A DNA stretch of 64,000 bases from Lophius americanus (GCA_037951165.1 JBBDHG010000166.1:1752501-1816500); one strand, 5' to 3'; shown: positions 1-11,910, counted from the stretch's first letter. Made by a program: numbers and translations. The notes: a model not told the origin generated them from the sequence alone.

Positions 1-1906
1 GCAGTACTCTGCTGGCGAAGTCATTACCAGCTGATTACAGTTAATTTACAGTGGAGAGTTGAGAAAAACGGGAGTAGTAGCTGCTCGGCGGCGAAAGCAC
101 CCATCAGGATCTTCTCTCGGTGGTTAGTGGCCTCCTGATGGCGGCTGATTTATTATAAATCATTTACAAAGTCGTTTTGGAATCCAATACCCCCCCTCTA
201 AATGCCGGGTTTTCTTCTCCATTGTTATTAGAGTCAACACTACTCTGGGTGCGTAAGCCTCTGAAGGCCGTTAAGCTGCAGAAATTGAAAAATGATCAGG
301 CAGCGTGGGGGGAGGGGGGGTGCCGGTGGTTCACCTGGAGACTGCAGCATTTACAGTCTTGTCACCAGACCGACGTCTTCCTCTCGGCCCTGTCCTTTGT
401 TCATCATCAATAACTTACTCTTGGTTTCTAAGAGTGGTTTTCTGATAATAATCACTCTTCAACCCTTTGAAGGTGGAGCGCATAACATTTGGTGGCGTCA
501 CCCTATCAGAATCTTCAGCGGTCTTCGGGGGTCGAAGAGGCGTAATTGGAAATCTTGACAAGTGATGAGGATCTTAGAAAAATATATATCTTGTTATTAA
601 TCCAGGGAAACTACCGGTAAACGCGTATTATTATTGAGCATAATGCAAAACAACAGAGCGTGAAACCTCGTGATCGAAGAAGGAAAAACCCGATTCGTGA
701 AACCCTAAAGAAGTGAACCGCCGCAGAATCGACGCAGTCCACCCGAGGAATTCAACTCAGCAGGCGCTGGGTCGCTAAAGCTTACCAGAGCTTTTCCAAG
801 CGATCAAAGAAACGATCATGTAGCACCATCGCAGTGGAAGGGTTAGAGTTTAAAGGTTAGGGGTTAGGGGTTAGGGGTTAGGGTTATCCCCACCCCCTAA
901 CCCTCAATGGTTTCACGAGTCAGGTCTCCATGATTGCTTTTAGGGTCAGGTTTCATAGCAGCATGATCATCCTCAAAACACAAAAACAGTTATTCAGCAG
1001 CAACATCATCATCATCTTCTCTCCTTGGTAGTTTTTAGAGAAACTTGAAAACCCAGAAAGTTCTCTGCGGAGACTTTAAAATAGTTTTTCAAAACGTTGC
1101 AACCTCCATTGAAGAGGACCCGCCCCCTCTGGAGGTATAACGGGCTTTTTCAGACTAACATAAGAAAATATATTTATGTTGATTCGAAAATACACCAAAA
1201 AAAACCAACAGGATTATATCTGTTTAAACAAGGATATACCCCAACATTTTAGACACTGTACCTTTAAGGCGATACATTTGCGATCTTTTTTTCATCTCTC
1301 TTTGAAAAGACATTAACACATTCAAGTGTCCGTTTGCGTTCGGTGAAACCAGCCTGCAGAAAATGACTTAGGGGAAACTTTTGAGTACATTATATTTCAC
1401 AGGAGGGGGTCTGGAAATTTTCCAGCACATTACTTCCACTGCTAACATGTTAGCAAGGGCAGTATCAGCAGGGGGGGGGGGGTCATTACAGCTCACCAAA
1501 AACTTTTTTAACAATTTAAACTTTGGTACCTTTTTGTTTAAATACATCGTTAGAAGAAGAAAAAAAAACCTTCAAACTATCTTTCCGCTATTAATTTAAC
1601 CGTCAGCCTGGGAGGAAGAGCTTAATCACCTGTTAATAGCCGACACTGTTCGTATTTCACTCGTGCTTCCGCCTGCGTTAGAGGCGTCTCGACGTGTTTC
1701 CCAACAGTTATTTGCAGTATCCGAGTCAAAGGTATGCTCCTGATGACGAGGATTGATGGAAGCGCTGGGAGCTCTGTCATGTTAATTGCGTTGGGTTTCA
1801 TGTCACGACAGAAAAGGACTCCAGGAGTCAATGAAAAAAAAAAACTAACAAACTGATGGGACTGTCAGGGAAATATCATTAATTTTCCTGTCTTTGTCTC
1901 TTGCAG
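1..1906. other. Upstream sequence, presumed 5' intron of nlgn3
   Basis: No convincing exon or promoter was found. The acceptor at 1901-1906 suggests this is intron sequence between a non-coding first exon, which I could not locate, and the first coding exon. It contains a telomere-like repeat at 852-896, a segment at 680-770 that resembles 56226-56310 (shared phrases like CCCGAYTCGTGAAACC and GAGGAATTCAACT), and a poly-G run near 1471-1482. Short ORFs here have no recognisable protein similarity. Confidence 0.5.
852..896 (+). repeat. Short telomere-like GGTTAGG(G) repeat with complementary CCCCTAACCC
   Basis: About five tandem units of GGTTAGGG/GGTTAGG at 852-886 are followed at once by CCCCACCCCCTAACCCT. 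The G-rich strand could form a quadruplex, or a stem with the complementary C-rich stretch. The array is too short to mark a chromosome end. Confidence 0.8.
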
Positions 1907-2162
1907 CAAAGGATAGAAGATCTGACGAGGGAGAACCAGAGGACGGTGAATAAGGACCCTGCTGCAGGACATAAACTACCAGCCTGAGACGGCCCCCCCT
2001 AACCCCCCCACGTTTTTATAAGCAGGTCGGCTCCGGTGTCGCCGCTGATGACAGTCCCTCAGGTGGCGTCACTGCAGGGCTGAGCAGGAGGCCTTTGTTC
2101 GCTGAGGGGCCGCCTCGGCTTTCTATGCTGGTCACTCCCAGTTGCTCCCGCTCACAAGGACC
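1907..2162 (+). other. nlgn3: 5'UTR part of the first coding exon of the neuroligin gene
   Basis: A polypyrimidine stretch at 1881-1900 followed by TTGCAG at 1901-1906 is a good splice acceptor, so transcribed sequence probably begins at 1907 and is joined to an unseen non-coding exon upstream. This 256-nt leader holds two upstream ATGs. The first, at 2048, opens a 12-codon reading frame (stop included) that ends at 2083. The second, at 2125, opens a frame that runs past the neuroligin ATG and stops at 2283. The second ATG has T at -3, a weak context, while the neuroligin ATG has A at -3. Leaky scanning past these ATGs is an inference. The exact 5' boundary is not proven without a transcript. 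Confidence 0.6.
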
Positions 2163-2634
2163 ATGTGGTTTTCTCCAAGGAGAAGTCGTCTCCCCTCGCA
2201 GATCTGGAAGGGCGCCCACAGCTGGGCCTCCTTCAGCGTGTCCTTGTGGGTGTTCAGTTCTTGTTGGTGCTTTGCGGCCGTGAGAGGTCAGAACTTCCAG
2301 CCCACCGTGAACACACAGTATGGGAAGCTCAGAGGGGTGAGGGTCCCCCTGCCCAGCGAGATCATGGGACCGGTGGACCAGTACCTGGGGATACCTTACG
2401 CCGCCTCCCCAGTCGGAGAAAAACGCTTCATGCCCCCGGAGCCTCCTTCCTCCTGGTCGGGGATAAAGAACGCCACTCACTTTGCGCCCGTTTGCCCTCA
2501 AAACATTCACAACGCTGTGCCGGAGATCATGATGCCGATATGGTTCACCTTCAACCTGGATATAGTCACAACGTACATACAGGATCAACACGAGGATTGT
2601 CTTTACCTAAACGTCTATGTTCCAACTGAGGATG
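2163..2634 (+). CDS. nlgn3: Neuroligin-3-like, first coding exon (signal peptide and N-terminal esterase-like domain)
   Basis: Neuroligins are postsynaptic type I membrane proteins that bind presynaptic neurexins through a catalytically inactive cholinesterase-like domain. This exon encodes 157 residues plus one base. It starts MWFSP and has a hydrophobic stretch at about residues 22-41, consistent with a signal peptide cleaved near residue 42. The mature start reads PTVNTQYGKLRG, followed by VPLPSEIMGPVDQYLG. An N-glycosylation sequon NAT begins at residue 103. Cys111 (CPQNIH) and Cys146 in EDCLYLN, the type-B carboxylesterase signature, are the expected conserved disulfide pair. The VPLPSEI, KRFMPPEPP and NIHNAVPE segments resemble neuroligin-3 more than my recollection of paralogues 1, 2 and 4. 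ATG 2163 has A at -3 and matches the MW start of mammalian NLGN3; an in-frame TTG at 2142 is unlikely to be used. Donor GTGAGT lies at 2635-2640, phase 1. Whether this is the 3a or 3b fish paralogue cannot be told here. Confidence 0.95.
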
Positions 2635-2667
2635 GTGAGTGCGTCGAGTAAACAGGGTCCTAACCAG

Positions 2668-2719
2668 CCTCCTCCTCCTCCTCCTCCTCCTCCTCCTCCT
2701 CCTCCTCCTCCTCCTCCTC
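2668..2719 (+). repeat. (CCT)17 microsatellite just after the first coding exon donor
   Basis: This is an uninterrupted trinucleotide run of about 52 bp, followed by CT-rich sequence to 2745. In the transcript it is a long polypyrimidine tract close to a regulated splice region. Confidence 0.97.
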
Positions 2720-3650
2720 TCTCTCTGTCTCTGTCTTCTCTCTGGTTCTGCCCCTCCTCCAGAATGTGATGTCACCTCTGTAGTTTCTGGCGCAGAGCAT
2801 GACCTGTTGTCTGGCGCATGCTGTGTCCGTGTCCTTCATCTCAGCCTCCCCATCTCTCATTTAGTCCTTTTTTTTTTTTTTTCCCGTCAACTCTCTCCTT
2901 CCATGCCACTGTTAGAAGTTCCTCTTTTGATGACTGAATGACTTAGGAGACTTAATTTTTTATTTATTTTCTTATTTAAAAAAAAAACAACAAGAAAACA
3001 AGAAGAAAGAAATCCAATCATACAAAGAGCAAAGAGCAATCATTTAGATTGTAAAATGCACCTTCCTACCCTCACTGTCTTGACTGTTCTGGGGATGTTA
3101 GCCATTAGCGATTAGCCGCCTGCTTCATAAGTGAATGATCTCCAGCTGTAGGGTTCGTTGAAATCTTCTGTCTGGTACACGAGAGGCCTGTGGTAATCAG
3201 CCTAACCTATGTAAGACCCTTTACTCTCCTTGCTTCATCCACGATGTCCTCGCACAAAGCAGCTAAAAAAGAAAAAAAGAAAAACAAAGCTAGAGTTGAT
3301 TTTGTGCAAAAAGGCAAACACAGATCGGGCTTCAATCATTGATGTTGGGTTTTTTTTTTTTTTTTACAAACGGCCCCCATTATTTCACCGCTTGAAGGAG
3401 AATCACACCAGAAAATGGGCTTGAAATGGTAAGTGCTCTGAGATTCGACTGAATCTTGAATTATCAGATAACCATATTAATCGCCCCAAAAAATCTTCTT
3501 CTGTGTGGCTGTAATGGGTCTTAAATAGAAGTGCATGTAAATATGGGCTTCCTGTGTCCCAGGATGCAGCAAATTCATTCCACCATTTTGGAATATTTCT
3601 GCAGCAACACCCTGGTTACTTTCTCCACAGGTCCTCTGTTGTTTTCTTGT

Positions 3651-3691
<41 letters not shown>

Positions 3692-3701
3692 ATGATGATG
3701 A
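3651..3701 (+). repeat. (GAT)n microsatellite upstream of exon A1
   Basis: About 16 GAT units with one TAT interruption lie 134 bp upstream of the A1 cassette. Confidence 0.95.
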
Positions 3702-3834
3702 GGTTGGGAGGAGGTGGGAAAACAGGGTGAAGAGGGAGTCTGACTCTTGACTTGTTGCATGTTTCATGCCAAGAAAAAACCTTTTTCCAGATCTCGCTGT
3801 TATTTTGTAGTTTTTCCCATTCTTCATTTCACAG

Positions 3835-3894
3835 TCAAAAGGATATCCAAGGAATGTGCCAGGAAACCCAACAAGAAACTGTGTAGAAAAGGAG
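3835..3894 (+). CDS. nlgn3: Neuroligin-3 alternative cassette exon A1 (splice site A)
   Basis: The 60-nt segment is flanked by acceptor TTTCACAG (to 3834) and donor GTATGT (from 3895). Read with the single base left by the preceding exon, it encodes VKRISKECARKPNKKLCRKG. This matches the neuroligin A1 insert known from NLGN1 and NLGN3: strongly basic, with two cysteines nine residues apart that are expected to pair. Being 60 nt and phase 1 at both ends, it can be included or skipped without a frame change. In the family, site A inserts modulate partner choice; the alternative use in this species is inferred from homology. It lies 1,200 bp after the first coding exon. Confidence 0.93.
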
Positions 3895-4210
3895 GTATGT
3901 AACAAAAAAAGAGGAGTTGAAAGAGTGAAAGAGAGAGAGGAGAATGATGAGGGTGGGCCTCCTTCCTGAGCCGCCAATGTCACCTCCTATCAACCTCCCA
4001 AATCAGAGTGCTAATTGGGAAGAACCCGGAACTCAGATCAACCAGTGAGTGTGAGACGTGTGACGGCGTGAGAACGCAGGTCCGTGAATAAATAACGACG
4101 CTTTGTCAGGAACCAAATGGTGTCGTCCTCTAATGACATGTGTTAGTATTTTATGATTTCTTTAAAAAAAAACTTTCTGTATGGCTTTTAAATGTTATAA
4201 ATGTTCTTTT

Positions 4211-4710
4211 AACCCTTTAATGTCCTCACCATCACAAAAAAACAAAAAAAGTCTTGAAAAAAAAAATTATTTTTTTCTTCTATATTCATTCATTTCATAT
4301 CGTAGACATTATGAATTAGCAACTTTTAAACAGTAAAAATAATAATAAAAAATAACCATATAAGATTATTAAATGAGGGACTTTTGTATTTCTTGGAAAA
4401 TAGAACGTTTGTTCAATAAACTCTTTTAACCTCATGAGACTTTTTCTTTTACTTGTATCATAACTTTATTTACTAAGTCCTCACATGCTTTAATATGACA
4501 AAAAAATAAATCACATTATAAAACTTTCTCAACAGCCCAGGTTCATGCCGCCTCCTCTGTGGCTACTTTGACCTGCGGCGTCCCCCAGGGCTCCGACCTC
4601 GGCCCCTTACCCTTAAGAATAAACCTGGCTGCTTTCTGGGTCGTATTATAAACCGGTTAAGTCCCATTCTTTCAAGAAGAAAGAACGGTTGAGCAGGACA
4701 TTAAAGGGTT
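4211..4710 (+). mobile_element. TIR-like element copy A carrying a LINE reverse transcriptase fragment
   Basis: The left end reads TTAACCCTTTAATGTCCTCA and the right end GAGCAGGACATTAAAGGGTT, an imperfect inverted repeat about 500 bp apart. The interior at 4548-4640 translates on the + strand to ASSVATLTCGVPQGS followed by DLGPLPLRIN, a decayed LINE reverse transcriptase motif (GVPQGS). No intact ORF remains. The left TTAA next to CCC termini would suit a piggyBac-type non-autonomous element, but the right flank is TTCG, so this class is tentative. Confidence 0.6.
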
Positions 4711-6300
4711 CGAACACAACTTTTGATTAAACCAGAGGCATTAATGCTGTTTTTCGAAAAACACGGGGAGATAAAGTGTGACTCGGCGAACAGAGAACTT
4801 GAGTCACGTCTCAGACGGCGCCGACATCGCTCTAGACGGCAACTTATTGCACATATTTGTCAACGCCGACGTCTGAGAGAGTCTGAGCTTCTGCCGCTGA
4901 TTAAATTTACACCAAAAAGTGTCAGGCCACCTCTCCCTTATTGTTTGCTGTTATTATTTATTATTCGCAGTGGCTCAAACCGGGGGGGGGGGGGGGGGGG
5001 GCGGGAGGTGAGTTATTTTATTGGCACAAAAGCTTTCATCCATCCTGGTGGCAAAAAAAAAAAAAAACAGGGCCTAATGGGTTCAGTCATTAGCAGCGGC
5101 CAAAATCTGAGTATTGGAAACAACAGACGGCTGAATTTCCACTCCTGCCTGAAGGACGAAGGCTTTCGCTTTCAAGCCTGAGAGGTCACCTCCAAAGCGG
5201 AGCTTCAGGTTCAGCCGTCAGACCTCGCTTCTTATTTTCCAAAGGAGGCAGCGTCGGCTTCTTCCCTCCGCCCGCTCATACATTCTGCTTTGCTAAACCA
5301 ATTTCGTCCGAGACACATCCCCCCCCCCCCCCCCCGCCCCCGCCCCCCCAAGGCACCCTGCTTCTGAATTAGTCCTAGTTGTGGAATATATGCAGAAGTA
5401 ACTCTTTAATATTCCCCTTCCTCTTGGAACTTTTCAATTATTTTGCCCCATGTTTGGTAATGAGAAAACATTTTTGTCACACGTTTGGTTGGTATGTCGG
5501 TTTTGTGACACATTATCGTGCAGAGAGATGATTGTCTCGGAGTTTCTACGATTCTAGAAATCCAAAGGTTGCATTGATTTCCTGTCTAAATGGAAATTCT
5601 CTCTGTTTTCCTTTTAATAGCACTATTTTTTTCTCCCCCCCCCCTCTAAATGCTTCTGCTAATCTTGGCTTATGTGGAATAATCTGTGTAAATGAAGCAT
5701 AATTTATCCGTGTTAGGTTATTCAGCAAAGCAGCTCCTGATACTTTCTGTTTTTTTGCTGAAGGGTTTTTTTCTTGTTTGACAATTTCGAGAAAATGAAA
5801 TGATATGGTTCCTCAGCTCCCACGTTAACGGCTTTTTAAATCATGTGTGTTGAATCGTTTGATAAAATGCCCATGAGGTTGAACGCTTTCATAGAGAGTC
5901 ATACTCACTGTGCAACTTTCAGAACTATCAACACCTCCGCAAGCAATTCTAACAACCTGCATCTCCTCCGGACCAAACGGTGATTAATATTCAGGTATTT
6001 GAGTTGATGGAATGGTTGTGTGATTGTTGCCAAGCAACAGGATGCTGGTGTGACAGAATCTCAGCAAATGATCCTCTTATAGCGAAAAGGTCCATCTGTT
6101 GTAAAAAGGTGAAGCCAATCTTGTGAAATATGAAACAAAAACAAACAAACGTTGAGCTTTACATCGAATCTTATTAAATTCATTGCACGTGATCTTTTTC
6201 ATATTTGACTGTTCAATGAGACGAGAGGTTAGCGTGTGAACAATCTGCAGCAGTATTATACGTAAATATCAGAGTACCTGTCAATCCAATGCGTCAAACC

Positions 6301-6340
6301 TGGGCGGAAGTGGGCGGAAATGGGCGGAGGTGGGCGGCGC
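6301..6340 (+). repeat. Four 10-bp units TGGGCGGNNN, GC-box-like
   Basis: Four consecutive units (TGGGCGGAAG, TGGGCGGAAA, TGGGCGGAGG, TGGGCGGCGC) are spaced exactly 10 bp, about one helical turn. Each core GGGCGG is an Sp/KLF-type GC box. Whether it binds anything is unknown. Confidence 0.9.
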
Positions 6341-7134
6341 TCCACAGCGTGTGAAGTACGGGGTCACTAATAAACTAAACAAAAGAAAACTTTATCACTA
6401 AACTCTATTTATTACAAATGAATAACCTTCTTCTCTCATGCGTCGCCATAATCAACTCTTTACCAGCTTAAAATAATTTACCGTTTGCAAATTAACATGT
6501 CGATGACTTCACACTCAAAATAAATGTCATATTATTTATATATTCGTATTTCAAAACAAATGACTGTCAATAAATAACTATTAAAGAAAAAAAGCTCTCG
6601 ATGACTTTGCAACCTATTTTTTCGGTTTATGGCACAGACTTATATTTCCTGTTTGTGGGCAGTGTTCGTAAGTGCTCTTATTTTGAAGGATCACAGCAGA
6701 ATTAAGGTTGGTTGGCATTGTGTATGTGTTCCGACTTGATAAAAGTTGGTTATTAGACTAAAAAAAAACAACGTAAAGTCAAATTCCAGCTTTGGAAATG
6801 ATTAAAATCGCTTTCCCTAAAACCTTTTTTCATGCTATAACGTTAAAAAAAATGTTAAAAGGTAAATATGTGTTTTAAGACAGATATTACATACTGTAAA
6901 AAAAAACAGAATCGTTGTTCGGTAAAGTAAAAGAAACTACCGCTGGCGACATAATTACGTTATTACGTTATATTTCCAACTTTAACGAATAAGTTGGACT
7001 CCAAAATACTTCATTTAATTTAGATTACTATTTAAAGTGATTTCTTTAAGTTAATTAAAATGTTCCTTTTTTTTAGAGTACATGATATGACCCCAAAAAC
7101 TTTTTTTTTAAAAATGGAATGTAGTTCTTCCAGC

Positions 7135-7560
7135 TTAAACTCTAGACGAATGTGTGCTACCAGTGAACTCTTTCTTATTTTTTAACTTTGAAGCGCAGTT
7201 ATATTTGTTGTAGGCTTGAACAATGTGACTGAACCTGTTTATAATTCGACCCAATGGAAGCATGTTTATGCTAAAGAGTAAGGGGCCAGGGATGGAGCCC
7301 TGGGGGACACCACATGTCAAAGGGGCCACCGATGATGATTCATTAACCGTGACTATTGAGAAAAGTCCTACTCGATAAGTAGAATTTTGCCATATTATGG
7401 GTTGTGAGGACTTAGTAAACAGAATAATGTAACAATAAAACGTCTAATGAAGGTCAAATAATTTTCCAAAAACACACTTTACCAAAAAGGTTGAAGTGAT
7501 GTCATAAAAATTGACCATTTTCCATGAAATACAAAATTTCATGACAAAATAATTTCATAA
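7135..7560 (-). mobile_element. TIR-like element copy B with reverse transcriptase fragment
   Basis: On the - strand the sequence reads APLTCGVPQGSIPGPLLFSI then NMLPLGRIINRF, a LINE RT fragment around the GVPQGS motif. The interior TTACTAAGTCCTCAC (complement near 7407-7421) and TTTGTATTTC-TGGAAAAT (complement near 7520-7545) are shared with copy A. The outer ends are degraded, so the limits are approximate. Confidence 0.5.
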
Positions 7561-8350
7561 GTTTGATTTTTTTAAATCCTCTTAAAACCGTCCCATCAGT
7601 GGCAAGAACCTGTAGATCAATTCCCCCCAGCAGAACCACCAGACATTTTTTTTTTTTTTATCCCTTCACCAGAAGTCCTCTAGATCCTCCACAGCAGTGG
7701 AAACCTGCTGATACAACATCTGGGCCATCCCGACACAAACGCACCTCGGTAATCCCGACGGTTGGGCCACTCAACCCTGCCTCGGGGTAGGAGGTCCAAA
7801 ACTCCCAGTGCTGCCAGGGAAATATACATCAAGAGCAAACAGCAGGAGAACCTTCCAAGAACACAAAAGCAAAAATATTAGCTTGTTACAGAGCAGATGC
7901 CCACGTCTGTCTGACGGAAACAATACTTTCTCCATTCCAACTTCTTCTGTGTGGGACATTTGGATGACCTCAGCGAGACAGGGCTGGAACCAGCCAGAGG
8001 CAGATCCGGCTCCGCAAGCTGATTCTAGATGCGAGCCACGGCACCAGCAGGAAGTTCCCATTAAGACGCCGCGGGCTGCTGTGCCGTCCAGCTTCCATCG
8101 TCAATCCAAGACTCACTATCTTTGTTTTGTTCTTCATCCAGAGCCGGAAAAAAAAAGAAAAAAGTATTAGACCCAACCGGAAAACAACAAACCCACAACA
8201 ACATGAGTCATTCTTAAACTTAAGTGGCCACTGTGGAGCGCTTAAGCACTTCCTTAAAACGTTATTTTTTACCTTATAGATTATTTAAAGGTCCAGTGCG
8301 GCACATAAATTGAATATAATGGTCCTAACTGCGTTTTTTATTGTGTGTAC

Positions 8351-8597
8351 TTTCAGCTTTTCCCTTAAATGTCCTGCCCGACTGTTAGGTTGAACACAGT
8401 CCGAGTCTTTACTTCTGAAAAACGTGTCCCGCTTGACTGATTCTGCTTATAAAATGACCCAGTGGCCGTGTGCAGATGATAAAGAGTAAGGGGCCGAAGA
8501 TGGAGCCCTGGGTTGCACCACATGAAAGAAATAACATATGCAAACAAATCACTTTAACAGAGTTTTTATTTATTTGTGAGGACATTAAAGGGTTAGA
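8351..8597 (-). mobile_element. TIR-like element copy C, internally deleted
   Basis: The left end is CCCTTAAATGTCCTGCCC and the right end GTGAGGACATTAAAGGGTTA, the same terminal sequences as copy A in opposite orientation. The interior keeps the decayed RT fragment (TAAGGGGCCGAAGATGGAGC on the + strand) but is only about 247 bp long. Confidence 0.55.
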
Positions 8598-9229
8598 ATA
8601 ACAATATATATTTTTTAGATGTTCATCAAGACATTTTTTAGATGTTTATCTCCGTGGAAACGGGTCCATACGGGAGCCGCCATGTTGGTCCAGACGACCG
8701 GAAAGGAATTTCACATTTTTTTAGTTATTACTGTCTTTTTTTTGACAAATGCAGGATTATACTTATTATTTTGAACAAGAAAAGGCATCAAGCGTTGAAC
8801 ATGGCCGTCAAAGCAAACGTAAAGACTTGTGAAACATTTAGATGTAGAATCCTCAGTTAGCCAGGAGGATTCATCCGGACATCGGCTGTGAGCTTACAAG
8901 CTCTGTTTCCGCCATTTAATGTAAAATTGTTTAAATTTCAGATTGTTCGCCCTAACTTTTTTAAATTTAAAGAAAATTTTAAAGCTGTGTTGTATTTTAG
9001 CTCCAAATTGCTTAATTTTGTTCTTAATTTTAAATTTTTTTGAAAAACCATTTCCTTGGAAATAAAAGCGTGAATTGAGATAATTTAAATATGCAAGTTA
9101 ATTATTTATTCAGTCACAAGAAATCACTGATTCTATTCCATTTATTTGGCAAAACCATATGAGCATAATGACAAAAAAACATAAAAGTGTCTGAGTACTG
9201 TAAACTTAAAATTCTAAAAAAAAATTTCA

Positions 9230-9830
9230 AACTTTGTCACAGACCCTTTGTGTTGCGGCGATAACTTGCAGATCCACTTTATCATGGATCCTTTTCAAAT
9301 TTTAGACCCACATAGACATTAGTGTGAGGAAGAACTGGAGTGTTTGGGAGAAAATTCGGATATATATTTCTGACAATAGGGGGAGCTTTATCTACAAAGT
9401 TGTCAGGTCATAATTTCTCAACTATTTGTCCGATTCAGTCAAAATTTGGTGCAAGTGACTCGACTGGAGTCATTTTAAATATTGTATTTTAATCTAGTAG
9501 TAATATATTTTAGTCACTATGGTGAGCGTTTTTTTTTTACAAAAAACATTGTTTTCCGGGCATAACTCAAAAACTGTTTTATTGATCAGTTTCAAATTTA
9601 ATGCCCCAATAGACCTTAGTACAAGGAAGAACTGTATTGATTTTGGGAAATATCGGTTATATATTTCTGACACTAGGGAGAGCTTAATCGCCAAATCTTT
9701 TTGGACCATAATATCACAAACGTTGGTCCGATTTATTCCAAGTTTGGGGCAAATTAATGGACTTGAGGAGATCTATCATGTATTTATCATATTTTACCCA
9801 TATTTCAACCCAATAGTTCTTAATTGAAGC
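9230..9830 (+). repeat. Dispersed repeat of the 137-bp family, two degenerate copies
   Basis: Two successive copies share phrases such as GACATTAGTGTGAGGAAGAACTG / GACCTTAGTACAAGGAAGAACTG, ATATATTTCTGACA-TAGGG and GTCCGATT. Their right halves contain the same monomer that is tandemly arrayed, inverted, at 11911-12440. No coding capacity is evident. Confidence 0.7.
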
Positions 9831-10404
9831 AATTTGGGTTTACAGTGTACAGTGCATTTATTTTCATTTGAAACCTTTTGGATCTTTTTCAATACATTTG
9901 AGTGACTTTCATGTTTCCCTGCTTGAAAATTCTCGTATTCGTTCGCCGCCCTTGTCGGCGCTCGGCCACATTTTTTCATGCATGCACTGACGCAAACTGT
10001 CAGTTGTCAGGAGAACAGTGTGAAACCAACAGCAGGGTGTGGATCATGCTGTCCGAATGCTCACATACAAACAAACCTCTCCGCAGCACTTCTAACGGCA
10101 AAAAAAAACTTCACGCTATAGAACCCACTTTTAAAAAAAACGGCTGAATCATCCTGTGCATTGAGCATCGGGCGTTCCTACAGACTCAAAGGTGGTGCGG
10201 CCTTTACGTAAACCACCAAAAGGGAAAAATCCTTTGTTTGTTTGTTTTTTCGAACATTTTGGGAACAGCTGAAGCGCAGTATGAATTTTGGCTGTCCTTT
10301 TTTTTTTGCAGGATTCCAGCCTCCTTAACCTTTTAGCACCATTCTCCATCATTCTCTCTTATGTGTCGCTCCCAAGCTGTTCCATAACCTCCTTCTCTGG
10401 CAGA

Positions 10405-10495
10405 GAGACGGGGCAGAGCAGGGAGACGGGGCAGAGCAGGGAGACGGGGCAGAGCAGGGAGACGGGCGCGGAGCAGGGAGACGGGTGCGGAGACG
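10405..10495 (+). repeat. 18-bp minisatellite GAGACGGGGCAGAGCAGG
   Basis: There are three perfect 18-bp units (10405-10422, 10423-10440, 10441-10458), then a 19-bp variant and a partial unit. The matching repetitive ORFs on both strands are by-products of the repeat. Confidence 0.95.
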
Positions 10496-11910
10496 CAACC
10501 AGGCGGCGCTTTGAATGCGATAAAAAAGAGGGGCCACCTGAGGATTAGACCCTGAATATAACTGCTCCAAATTTCCAAATTGTCAGGGCTGCGACATTTC
10601 ACTTCACTGACCTTTCTGATGTTTAACTCCGAGGACCACCTATTTATCAGTCGACTATTTTTTCGGGCAGCGGCGAAGCAGTTAATATTTAGCCCCTCCT
10701 CCATCTGCTGAGTGAATTCTAGAAGTCTCCAGAATGTGAGGGCGCCTCCCTTCTCTATCTTTGTATTTCTACATGCGAGCACTCCACTCTGGTTTTGTTC
10801 GCATTTCCTTCCTGCGTCCACGTCAGGCCCACATTTGAACACCTTTCATGCGAGGAGTAAACTCATGGTATGACGCCTCTTTGAACTCCATCTGATAAAT
10901 TTGCCTCGTCGGGAAACATGAAAAAAGCACTTATTCTCCATGCGGCCCTTTTGATGTAAATACGGGCTCCTGGAGGCCCAAACTCCTGCATTCGCCGTGG
11001 TTTCATTCTAATTTCAGGTTCTCCCACAAAGGCATTGCTTTTTCAAAAGCACAACAAAACAACAGGGTCAAATATCGGCTGTTCGCTGAGTCATTGCAGA
11101 TGTCACATTTTATAGTACTTAATATAATCCCGTTGTTTCGCACTCCTGATTCAAAGTGGCAAAGCGTCCCCGTCGACATCTGCCATCCAATCTACGCCCG
11201 TCTGAAGCGCTCAGTAACCCGACTGTTTCGCCACATCGACGCCACAGCGAACGCCAGAATAAACATTATCGCTAACAAGCCATAAAGAGGCTCTTTCAGC
11301 GGGTGGAGCGCTTTTGTTTTTTGTTTTCTACTGCTGCCTCTTACTCGGCTTAAACATTTATTCCATTTTATTTTAACTTCCCTTGAAGCTTCTATGAGAC
11401 AGATGTGACATCTGATAACTAAATGGCAGTCACTTTGTGCGATAAGGATGATGCTCCTGGCTCCTGACGTTTTTATCAGCATTGAAGCGATACACCTGCC
11501 AACACCGACACCGAGGCCATTTGTAGACTCAGATTAGAACTTTGCGAAACTTGAACTCCTTGTTTCACTTCACTGAGAGCGTTTGATCGGAAGGGACGGG
11601 ATGATGACCCCGGATATCACGCCAGAGGTTGTTTGGCAAAAGGGTCAAATCTGGCTGAAGGCAACATTATCCGCCAAATTAGTGCAAGATTCTAGAAGAG
11701 GTGCGCTGATTGCAATATTTTGCCCGATTACTGAGTTTTGGTTTATAAATTACGTTTTGTTTTTTTTCCGTTGTGAAACCATTAATGTACGCACACATAC
11801 ATACGTTGGGCTCGGGTCTGGCTATGCTGTGCGGTCGCTAAGTTTTGAATCTCTGCTAACGTTAACTTCTTGAAACTTTTCGAGCTACTCAATTTCTAGT
11901 GTCTATATCT

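Larger units (their letters stand above)
2635..3834 (+). other. nlgn3: nlgn3 intron between first coding exon and A1
   Basis: This 1,200-bp intron has donor GTGAGT and acceptor ACAG. It carries a 52-bp CTC repeat beginning 33 bp after the donor, a GAT repeat at 3651-3701 about 135 bp before exon A1, and poly-A/poly-T runs. No other gene is visible. Confidence 0.85.

Noticed and set aside
2016..2591. 191-codon - strand frame
   Set aside because: It is the complement of the GC-rich first coding exon of nlgn3.
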